This document shows positions 1-5,330 of a stretch of 6,094 bases of DNA, one piece after another; position 1 is the stretch's first letter, and each line of letters starts with the position of its first letter. This stretch comes from Phycisphaerales bacterium (GTDB lineage Bacteria; Planctomycetota; Phycisphaerae; Phycisphaerales; SM1A02), in the NCBI GenBank assembly GCA_003520025.1, contig DOVP01000306.1, positions 1 through 6,094 on the forward strand, read 5' to 3'. The notes beneath the pieces were generated by a model, which was not told the origin of the DNA, did not search any database, and saw only the letters and a program-made list of their open reading frames with translations. Position numbers and translations under genes: made by a program.

Positions 1-584
1 GAGACGGATTCGCCTGTCACGCCACCGCGGTGGGCTCGATAGGTCAACGGAGGCATGCCTGATGGGTCTCTCGCGAACACCAAACGAGCCCGCATCGGAT
101 GATCGGAGACCCAATCACCGTCGATGTAGTCATCCATGCGGGTCAACTCCGTAAATGTGTACGAGGTCGATCCAGACAGGCCACTTCCGTCGGTCATGAT
201 GTCCCATCCCCGCGTCGGCACGAAGCCATCCTGTCCGTTACTCCACACCTCGGGATCGTTTTCCGCGATATTGAATACGCGGCGAGTCGTGTAGAGGAGC
301 CCGGTGTCGGATGTCAGCGTTCGAATGCCCTCGTTGCTGGATGCAGCGGCGGGGGCCACGCGACCAACCCAGCGATTTGGCCGCCATGTCCGCATGATGC
401 CTCCGAGCATCCGTGGGCTGGTTTCGCGGATGGAATTTGAATCGCCGATGATTGTCAGGCGGCAGTCTTCTTGAACGATCCGCTGAGCAATCGCGCTCAG
501 ATCGTGCCGGATTGGGGTCGCCGGCCACGGGCCATCCGAGACGGCCAAGGCCGACGCGGCCAAAATGGAGGTTGAAAGCAACAT
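1..584 (-). CDS. Exported SGNH/GDSL-hydrolase-like protein, C-terminal part missing (runs off left edge)
   Basis: A reading frame open from an ATG at 584 down to base 1 gives 194 residues with no stop, so the gene continues beyond the window. Residues 1-18 (MLLSTSILAASALAVSDG) look like a short signal peptide, although no basic residue precedes the hydrophobic run. Residues 43-51 read LTIIGDSNS, a beta strand followed by GDSN. This matches block I of SGNH/GDSL esterases and lipases, with Ser49 as the predicted nucleophile. The other SGNH blocks (Gly, Asn, Asp-x-x-His) are not clearly visible and may lie beyond the edge. In that family the fold removes acyl or acetyl groups from carbohydrates or lipids; the substrate here is unknown. 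The frame continues upstream of 584 to a stop near 684 but offers only TTG/GTG starts, and the ATG directly precedes the signal-like segment. It is transcribed divergently from the DUF669 gene. Confidence is good that this is a gene, moderate for SGNH. Confidence 0.72.
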   Translation of the reverse strand, partial: MLLSTSILAASALAVSDGPWPATPIRHDLSAIAQRIVQEDCRLTIIGDSNSIRETSPRMLGGIMRTWRPNRWVGRVAPAAASSNEGIRTLTSDTGLLYTTRRVFNIAENDPEVWSNGQDGFVPTRGWDIMTDGSGLSGSTSYTFTELTRMDDYIDGDWVSDHPMRARLVFARDPSGMPPLTYRAHRGGVTGESV

Positions 585-645
585 GGTGTGATCAAAGATC
601 GGACTCTCAGTAGACCCTCTGTCAGGGCTACCCGCAACAAGATCC

Positions 646-663
646 TGATGCAAAAAGGCATCA
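646..663. promoter_or_regulatory. Small inverted repeat in the divergent intergenic region
   Basis: TGATGC and GCATCA form a perfect 6-bp inverted repeat around a 6-base A-rich spacer (AAAAAG). It sits in the 120-bp gap between the SGNH-like gene and the DUF669 gene, ending 41 bp before the latter's start. It could be an operator or a 5'-UTR hairpin for the plus-strand gene. Read on the minus strand, its spacer is CTTTTT. I could not place convincing -35/-10 boxes for either gene in this gap, so the role is inference. Confidence 0.3.
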
Positions 664-704
664 TCACTTCGTACCACCCCTTATTACATGTTAGGATCGA
701 CTTT

Positions 705-1154
705 ATGGAATTCAATCCCGAAGACGGTGCCACAAAGAGCGGTTTCGAACTACTTCCGCCGGGCGATTACGACATTGAAGTCATCGAATCCGAAGAGCGG
801 ACCAGCCAGAAGGGCAACCAAATGATCGCCCTGACGCTTCAAACCAAACATCCGGACGGATACGAATCGCGTATCTGGGACTATCTGGTCTCAGTACCCG
901 CTGCGGTTTTCAAGATCAAGATGTTCTGCGATGCGACGGGTCTGACCAAGCACTATGAAGGCGGCAAGTTGACGGCGAAAGATTGCCTCGGCAAGAAGGC
1001 GAAAGCCAGAGTCATCGTAGAAGAAGGTCGAGATGGGTTCGGAGATCGCAACAGCGTGGCGGAATACCTGACCAGCAGCGGCGTGGCACCGGCAGCAACC
1101 GAACCGGCCACGACAGTCCCCGCCCCGGTTGGCGAAAGCGATATCCCGTTCTGA
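705..1154 (+). CDS. DUF669-type phage-like single-stranded-DNA-binding protein with SSB-like tail
   Basis: The product is 149 aa. The N-terminus (MEFNPEDGATKSGFELLPPG, then DYDIEVIESEERTSQKGN) has the usual DUF669 pattern: an acidic/aromatic start, 'LPPGDYD', a beta strand, then 'S-x-K-G-N-x-M'. Next come WDYLV (residues 58-62), a helix with FKIKMFCDATGL (69-80), and a last strand pair with GFGDRNSVAEYL (111-122), where family members carry an 'N-x-I/V-x-x-Y/F' ending. Residues 127-143 form an Ala/Pro/Thr linker, and the protein ends ESDIPF. That tip is nearly the acidic DDIPF tail by which bacterial SSBs recruit repair and replication proteins. DUF669 proteins are mostly phage-encoded and regarded as OB-fold ssDNA-binding proteins, so I infer binding to ssDNA plus recruitment of host partners. 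An in-frame ATG at 588 would add 39 residues unlike the family; ATG 705 has TTAGGA with an 8-base spacing and is preferred. No phage genes lie beside it. Confidence 0.8.
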   Translation: MEFNPEDGATKSGFELLPPGDYDIEVIESEERTSQKGNQMIALTLQTKHPDGYESRIWDYLVSVPAAVFKIKMFCDATGLTKHYEGGKLTAKDCLGKKAKARVIVEEGRDGFGDRNSVAEYLTSSGVAPAATEPATTVPAPVGESDIPF

Positions 1155-1164
1155 TTCTCCGCTC

Positions 1165-1188
1165 CGCTGAGTGGGAATCTACTCAGCG
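1165..1188. terminator. Hairpin between convergent genes, probable two-way terminator
   Basis: CGCTGAGT and ACTCAGCG form a perfect 8-bp stem with an 8-base loop. It begins 11 bases after the DUF669 stop and covers the TAG stop (1179-1181) of the convergent small membrane-protein gene. No T-run follows on either strand, so it is not a canonical Rho-independent terminator. Its place between converging genes suggests termination or 3'-end stabilisation in both directions. Confidence 0.5.
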
Positions 1189-1358
1189 TCGGGGATATGG
1201 ATGTTCTCAAGTTCCGCGCGGTAGGACTTCGCGTTGGCGAAGTACAACACCGCAATGAGAAGCAGGAAGAGCATCCACAAGACATTGACAAGCAGGGTCA
1301 TAAACATAAGACCGGAAGGATACCAACCTCCGCCGCCCGGCACGCACGAGCAGCCCAT
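1179..1358 (-). CDS. 59-aa single-pass membrane protein of unknown function
   Basis: From ATG 1358 the product starts MGCSCVPGGGGWYPSGLMF. A hydrophobic segment follows (about residues 20-42, TLLVNVLWMLFLLLIAVLYF), then a charged tail (NAKSYRAELENIHIPDAE). This reads as one transmembrane helix with a Cys/Gly-rich N-terminus holding Cys3 and Cys5. By the positive-inside rule the orientation is not obvious, since the tail has both Lys/Arg and Glu/Asp. Alternative starts are ATG 1403 (15 residues longer, overlapping the acyltransferase start) and the Met codons at residues 18 and 20, which would leave little but the helix. None has a strong ribosome site; a GGGGGCGG run lies upstream of 1358. 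The membrane segment and charged tail argue against a shadow ORF. I do not recognise a family. It is transcribed divergently from the OlsF-like gene. Confidence 0.55.
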   Translation of the reverse strand: MGCSCVPGGGGWYPSGLMFMTLLVNVLWMLFLLLIAVLYFANAKSYRAELENIHIPDAE

Positions 1359-1387
1359 GGCACAATACCGCCCCCGGACCAAACTCC

Positions 1388-3220
1388 ATGCCCCACCACC
1401 CAAGCCTGCTCCCGAACATGTACCTGCCCGAGCCGGATCTCCCCCGGGGGCGAAGGATGCTCTTCAAACTGGCGTGGCCACTGATTCGCGCCGGTACCGG
1501 GCTCGTGGCTGCGGACCACTCCTACGCGACCGGCGTGACATACGGTGAACTCCATATTGAGCGGGGCTGTCTCGACGGGGCTGGAGTGTCCTGGCATGTC
1601 TCTCAGCAAGACCTTGCTCGCATCCCGCGCACGGGGCCGGTGCTGGTCATTGCCAACCACGCCTACGGCATGGCCGACGGCCTGCTGAAGGCACTCCTGA
1701 TCGGTCTGGTTCGATCGGACTACAAACTGATCGCCAACGAGATGCTCGCCGTCTTTCCCGAACTGACCAAGCGGTACATTCTCGTGAATGCCTTCGACAG
1801 TACCACCGCTCGCGCGCAGAACACCGCCCCGCTGCGGGAAGCGTTGGCGTGGCTGAAGGATGGGAACCTCCTAGCCTCCTTCCCCGCTGGCGCGGTCTCT
1901 CATCGAACATGGTCTCGCCGCGCTGTCGTTGATCCGCCTTGGAATCCATCCATTGCCATGCTCGCCCGCCGGAGCGGCGCCACGGTCGTCCCGATGTTCT
2001 TCCACGGCCACAACGGCCGCTTGTTCCAGTGGTCGGGCCTGATCTCCAGCATGCTGCGGACCGCAATGATCCCACGAAGCTTTGCCAACTCACGCGGCAC
2101 CTGCATCCGTGTCTCGATCGGCGAGCCAATCTCACCGGAAACACTTCGGCCCATGCGAGACCGGCAGGCCGCGATCGAGTACCTTCGGGGAAGGGTCTAC
2201 ATGCTCAATTCAGACACACATGACAACTCAACGAGCCCAGCCGCCGCCACCGAGCCGGTGTCCACTGCCCCCACCGGCGGATCATCCGATGCCTTCACCG
2301 AAGAGATCTCGCGGCTCCCGGAGGACAATCACTTCGGCGACAGCGGAAAGTTCAGCGTGTACATCGCGCGACCAGAGCACATCCCCGGCATCCTCTCGGA
2401 GATCGGCCGGCTACGAGAAGTGACCTTCCGCGCTGCTGGCGAGGGTACCGGGAACAAACTCGACCTCGATGCCTACGACGAGCACTACCGACATCTCTTT
2501 ATCTGGAACCGCGCAGACAACGAGGTTGTCGGCGCGTACCGACTCGGTCTGACCGATGAGATCCTCGGCGCAAAGGGCCTCGGTGGGCTCTATACACGAA
2601 CCCTGTTCCAGTATGAGCAGCCGGTACTCGATCGACTCGGCCCGTCCATCGAACTTGGTCGATCTTTCATTCGTCCGGAGTACCAACGTGGGTTCAAACC
2701 GCTGATGCTGCTGTGGCGAGGTATTTCGAACTTTGCCGCAAGGCATCGCAAGTATCGACACGCGTTCGGCGTTGTCAGTATCAGCAACGACTATCTCGAT
2801 GTTTCGAGACATCTGATCACTCAATTCCTGATGAAAACGACGCGGCTTCCGGAGTACAAAGCACTCGTTCAGGCGAGGACGCCTTATGAGCCACGAAACG
2901 AAACGGACATCACCGAGATGCTCTCGAAGTGCGCCACCATCGAGGATGTGGACGAAATCGTCAAAGAACTCGAGCCCGAAGATATGGGTGTACCCGTCCT
3001 CGTACGACAGTACCTGAAACTGGAAGCGAAACTACTGGCTCCGTTCAACATCGATCATGCGTTCGCAGATGTGATTGATGGTTTGATGCTCGTCGATTTC
3101 ATGCAGGTAGAACGGCGGATCGCTCACTTTTACCTCGGCAAGGAATTGACAACGGCGTTCCGCACTTGGCACGGCTTCGAACCCTTCGATGATGGGGAAG
3201 ATCAGACGCCACCTGAATGA
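1388..3220 (+). CDS. Bifunctional acyltransferase: N-terminal PlsC/OlsA-like O-acyltransferase plus C-terminal OlsB-like N-acyltransferase (OlsF-like)
   Basis: The product is 610 aa with two acyltransferase domains. Residues about 50-275 are a lysophospholipid acyltransferase domain: VLVIANH...D with His91 and Asp97, FPAG at 165-168, and VVPMFFHGHN at 200-209. The active-site spacing is HX5D rather than the HX4D of PlsC; I recall this spacing from aminolipid/'hemolysin'-type acyltransferases. A low-complexity Ser/Pro/Thr/Ala linker spans 280-300. Residues about 320-590 are a GNAT-type domain of the OlsB/GlsB family: the signature IELGRSFIRPEYQRG (421-435), then LVRQYLKLEAKLLAP (538-552) and a late 'DF/D-x-L' segment. 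OlsB-type domains put a 3-hydroxyacyl chain on the amino group of an amino acid, and the OlsA-type domain adds a second acyl chain to that hydroxyl, giving ornithine or related aminolipids at the inner membrane. The head-group amino acid cannot be read from sequence. Alternative starts are ATG 1418 and ATG 1457; none has a good ribosome site, although GAAGG abuts 1457. Its neighbours add nothing on lipid synthesis. Confidence 0.85.
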   Translation: MPHHPSLLPNMYLPEPDLPRGRRMLFKLAWPLIRAGTGLVAADHSYATGVTYGELHIERGCLDGAGVSWHVSQQDLARIPRTGPVLVIANHAYGMADGLLKALLIGLVRSDYKLIANEMLAVFPELTKRYILVNAFDSTTARAQNTAPLREALAWLKDGNLLASFPAGAVSHRTWSRRAVVDPPWNPSIAMLARRSGATVVPMFFHGHNGRLFQWSGLISSMLRTAMIPRSFANSRGTCIRVSIGEPISPETLRPMRDRQAAIEYLRGRVYMLNSDTHDNSTSPAAATEPVSTAPTGGSSDAFTEEISRLPEDNHFGDSGKFSVYIARPEHIPGILSEIGRLREVTFRAAGEGTGNKLDLDAYDEHYRHLFIWNRADNEVVGAYRLGLTDEILGAKGLGGLYTRTLFQYEQPVLDRLGPSIELGRSFIRPEYQRGFKPLMLLWRGISNFAARHRKYRHAFGVVSISNDYLDVSRHLITQFLMKTTRLPEYKALVQARTPYEPRNETDITEMLSKCATIEDVDEIVKELEPEDMGVPVLVRQYLKLEAKLLAPFNIDHAFADVIDGLMLVDFMQVERRIAHFYLGKELTTAFRTWHGFEPFDDGEDQTPPE

Positions 3221-3303
3221 GCCAGGGCGGTCAGGTGCCGCTCCGAGGGCAGAGTGCGGTCTTGCTCACCGCCATCGACCCCGATCGGTACCTCATCCCC
3301 TGC
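3221..3303. other. Convergent intergenic spacer with a weak hairpin
   Basis: These 83 bases separate the stop of the acyltransferase gene from the stop of the convergent exported-protein gene. They contain GCGGT (3256-3260) and ACCGC (3268-3272), a 5-bp GC-rich stem with a 7-base loop, and an 8-bp palindrome CCGATCGG at 3281-3288. No T-run follows. A terminator role is plausible from position but weakly supported. Confidence 0.3.
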
Positions 3304-3876
3304 TTACCGTGGTGACATGCTCACATGGCCCGACTGCAGTCCGCGCGACGATTGGCGAGGCGAGGATTGGTATCCGACTAGCGGCGTGGTGTCGTCGGGT
3401 GCCGCCGCCCCCATCGCCCACTCGACGATAAACGCCGATCGCACATCTTGGGATGTCCCGGTGCGGAGCCATTGATGTACTTCGCTCCACTCATCCCAAG
3501 GCACCACCAAATTCTGAAGAACTGGCTGACCGGGCTGCACACTCGCATTGAGCGTGCATGGCAAATCGATGCGAAGATCGGCATGCGTGGGTGACCAGAG
3601 GTGAATCAACCCTCTGGCCCGCTCGACACCTTTGTGGTCCATCGCGCAGGTCCAGCGGATGCCAACGTGCAAGTCCCACTGCCCGGGAATTGTCTCCACC
3701 ACCCGGCCTTCGATATAGGTGGGATGTACGCCCGCCGCCACGCCACTGAACCGATTCACCCCATGATCGGCCGCCTGAAGCGTGGCAGGGGTCGCCCATA
3801 TCACACTGGCCACACCCAGTGAACACATGGACAGGGCTGCAATCGCCCACATTCTCTTTTTGACAGCAGATTCCAC
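3304..3876 (-). CDS. Exported protein of unknown function, 190 aa
   Basis: I chose the GTG at 3876, preceded by GAAGGG with 9-base spacing, over the in-frame ATG at 3900, which has no ribosome site and would add eight residues (MFFEGISI) in front of the signal peptide. From GTG the protein begins MESAVKKR, followed by a hydrophobic run (MWAIAALSMCSLGVASVIWA). The context ATLQAADHG suggests cleavage near residues 35-37. The mature part has two Cys (77 and 107) that could form a disulphide after export, several Trp in short beta-like stretches (QWDLHVGIRW, GLIHLWSP, VVPWDEWSEVHQWL), and an Arg/Ser/Gln-rich, probably disordered C-terminus (about 168-190). I recognise no family or catalytic motif. 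The next minus-strand gene upstream lies beyond folE2, so this appears to be a single-gene unit, convergent with the acyltransferase and divergent from the BamE-like lipoprotein gene. Confidence 0.7.
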   Translation of the reverse strand: MESAVKKRMWAIAALSMCSLGVASVIWATPATLQAADHGVNRFSGVAAGVHPTYIEGRVVETIPGQWDLHVGIRWTCAMDHKGVERARGLIHLWSPTHADLRIDLPCTLNASVQPGQPVLQNLVVPWDEWSEVHQWLRTGTSQDVRSAFIVEWAMGAAAPDDTTPLVGYQSSPRQSSRGLQSGHVSMSPR

Positions 3877-3900
3877 GATCGATATCCCTTCAAAAAACAT

Positions 3901-3937
3901 GACTGTCGCGACTGAATCGGTGACAGTCCCCTTTTTT
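3901..3937 (+). promoter_or_regulatory. Inverted repeat followed by C4T6 run, terminator-like, in a divergent promoter region
   Basis: GACTGTC (3901-3907) and GACAGTC (3922-3928) are a perfect 7-bp inverted repeat, extendable inward by one G-T and one C-G pair to leave a 10-base loop. CCC and TTTTTT follow directly (to 3937). On the plus strand this has the form of an intrinsic terminator, yet it lies upstream of both flanking genes. It could stop antisense reads, act as an attenuator before the lipoprotein gene, or serve as an operator for the minus-strand gene. Structure is seen; function is inference. Confidence 0.4.
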
Positions 3938-3996
3938 GTCGGGAGGAAAGCCTGCCCGCTCTTGGCGCAAGGCCGATTTCGGAGACACTGCCCCGA

Positions 3997-4407
3997 ATGA
4001 GACCACCGTCAAATCGACCAACCGGCACATATGGTTTCGCCCGCATAACCCTCATGGGCCTGATCCTCGGCCTGGTGGGTTGCCGCGCCCCCGCCCCAAA
4101 CTCCTTTGCGAGCGTTTCGCCAGGCATGAGCAAAGACGAGGTCGTGGCACTGCTCGGCCGCCCTTCTTCCCGCATGCAGCACCCCGAAGACGAAACTCGC
4201 TCCGCATGGCAGGAACGATGGCATTGGGGCGATACGCTCGGAACACTCGCCACCAACGCGGCGATGCCCGATCAACCACCACCACCCCGGCTGTGGACCG
4301 TGTGGTTTGACTCGAAGGGCAAAGTCCTTCGCGTAGAAGCGCCGGACATGGCCCGTGAGGCTGGCCGCGACACACCATGGCTTCCACCGACCATCCCGCC
4401 GCGGTAG
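3997..4407 (+). CDS. Outer-membrane-type lipoprotein with BamE/SmpA-like domain
   Basis: The product is 136 aa. A basic N-terminus and hydrophobic run (ITLMGLILGLVGC) end in the lipobox LVGC with Cys29, so it should be cut by signal peptidase II and lipidated. The mature part starts with SVSPGMSKDEVVALLGRPS (39-57), the helix-turn-helix segment 'G-M-x-x-x-x-V-x-x-x-L-G-x-P' typical of BamE/SmpA/OmlA-like small lipoproteins. A Trp-rich strand (WQERWHW, 71-77) and WTVWFDSKGKVLRV (100-113) match the later strands of that fold. BamE itself assists the outer-membrane beta-barrel assembly complex, but the fold occurs in many unrelated lipoproteins, so a BAM role is only possible. GGAG lies 12 bases before ATG 3997, a long spacing. 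folE2 follows 32 bases after the stop, so the two are probably co-transcribed. Confidence 0.75.
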   Translation: MRPPSNRPTGTYGFARITLMGLILGLVGCRAPAPNSFASVSPGMSKDEVVALLGRPSSRMQHPEDETRSAWQERWHWGDTLGTLATNAAMPDQPPPPRLWTVWFDSKGKVLRVEAPDMAREAGRDTPWLPPTIPPR

Positions 4408-4439
4408 AATGCGACGCTCCGATCTCGGAACCAAACACC

Positions 4440-5288
4440 ATGGCTCAAACACACGACCCAGTTCATTTGGCCGAAACCACACCAATTCCGGATGTGCAGG
4501 GCCGCACCGATCGCCGCCGGGTTGCCATCGACCGGGTCGGCGTGAAGGGCATTCGGTACCCCATCACCGTGGAAACGATGGAAGGTGGGCACCAGGCCGT
4601 GGATGCCACTTTCAACATGTATGTCTCCCTTGCCGCCGATCGCAAGGGTACGCACATGAGCCGCTTTCTCGAATTGCTCAATGACTTCAAATCCGGCATG
4701 ACGCCGGACCGAATTATTGAACTCTGCCATCTACTGCGAACGACACTCGATGCCGATCGAGCTCATGTAGAGATGACGTTCACCTACTTCGTGGAAAAGA
4801 CGGCACCAGCATCGGGCAAAAAAGGACTCATGGACTACACAGTCCGCATGGTTTGTGACGCATCCACGGAAGGTGATTCCTTCATACTGGGCGTCGCGGC
4901 TCCCGCAACAAGCCTGTGCCCCTGCTCCAAGGAAATCTCCGAATACGGCGCCCACAACCAGCGATGCCTCATCACGGCGGACATCACGATGAACCGCATG
5001 GTTTGGATCGAGGAACTCATTGAACTCATTGAATCGTCAGCGAGTTGTCCGGTCTACAGCGTCCTCAAGCGGCCCGATGAGAAGGTCGTGACCGAGCAGG
5101 CATTCGACAACCCCAAATTTGTCGAAGACATCGTGCGAGACCTCGCTGGAACCCTTGATGCTGATGATCGGATCGACTGGTTCCGCATCCATAGCGAGAA
5201 CTTCGAGTCGATCCATTCGCACAACGCGTACGCGGAGATTTCGCGAGCCTCAGGACTTGCAAATCAAAAATCGGAAACCGAAAACTAA
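4440..5288 (+). CDS. folE2: GTP cyclohydrolase IB (FolE2)
   Basis: FolE2 converts GTP to 7,8-dihydroneopterin triphosphate, the entry step to tetrahydrofolate and also a precursor source for queuosine. It is a cytosolic T-fold enzyme unrelated in sequence to FolE. From ATG 4440 it is 282 aa, near family size. Family landmarks are present: IDRVGVKGIRYPI (30-42), THMSRFLELL (71-80), SLCPCSKEISEYGAHNQR (158-175) with candidate metal ligands among Cys160/Cys162 and His172, the conserved Glu219 in VTEQAFDNPKFVED, and a late histidine pair in SIHSHNAYA. An earlier in-frame ATG at 4377 adds 21 residues and overlaps the lipoprotein gene by 31 bases. I prefer 4440, with CGGAA about 10 bases upstream, because the family starts shortly before 'DVQ...R..V.IDRVGVKG'. 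No Zur-box-like palindrome or riboswitch is visible in front of it. A perfect tandem GAACTCATT (5013-5030) encodes ELIELI. Confidence 0.95.
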   Translation: MAQTHDPVHLAETTPIPDVQGRTDRRRVAIDRVGVKGIRYPITVETMEGGHQAVDATFNMYVSLAADRKGTHMSRFLELLNDFKSGMTPDRIIELCHLLRTTLDADRAHVEMTFTYFVEKTAPASGKKGLMDYTVRMVCDASTEGDSFILGVAAPATSLCPCSKEISEYGAHNQRCLITADITMNRMVWIEELIELIESSASCPVYSVLKRPDEKVVTEQAFDNPKFVEDIVRDLAGTLDADDRIDWFRIHSENFESIHSHNAYAEISRASGLANQKSETEN

Positions 5289-5310
5289 TTCAACAAGGCG
5301 ATCCGGAGAC

Positions 5311-5330
5311 TGACACCCTGCGAGGGGTCA
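5311..5330. terminator. Hairpin between convergent folE2 and coiled-coil gene
   Basis: TGACACCC and GGGGTCA pair as a 7-bp stem with one bulged A and a 5-base loop (TGCGA). It lies 22 bases after the folE2 stop, and its outer arm contains the TGA stop (5328-5330) of the minus-strand gene. No T-run follows on either strand. Position suggests a shared two-way terminator. Confidence 0.4.

Noticed and set aside
99..528. ORFs on both strands overlapping the left-edge gene
   Set aside because: They are Arg/His/Pro-rich shadows; the edge-spanning minus frame has a signal peptide and the GDSN motif.
588..704. 39-residue N-terminal extension of the DUF669 gene from the ATG at 588
   Set aside because: The extension does not resemble the family start, while ATG 705 has an AGGA site at 8 bases and begins exactly where the family does.
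1441..1450. CCCCCGGGGG palindrome as a regulatory site
   Set aside because: It has no spacer for an RNA hairpin and probably lies within coding sequence. It is mentioned only in relation to the uncertain start.
1647..2144. Long minus-strand ORF opposite the acyltransferase
   Set aside because: It is Arg/Ser/Gly-rich with no domain pattern, an antisense shadow of a well-supported coding frame.
4377..4439. Longer folE2 start at ATG 4377 overlapping the lipoprotein gene
   Set aside because: It needs a 31-base overlap, its nearest GAGG is about 16 bases away, and the added residues do not look like the family N-terminus. It cannot be excluded outright.
4009..4485. Minus-strand ORFs opposite the BamE-like gene and folE2 start
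   Set aside because: Their composition is that of antisense shadows, and the plus-strand frames carry a lipobox and FolE2 motifs.
5013..5030. Tandem 9-bp repeat GAACTCATT in folE2
   Set aside because: It encodes ELIELI in a helix and keeps frame; two copies are explained by protein sequence and local duplication.
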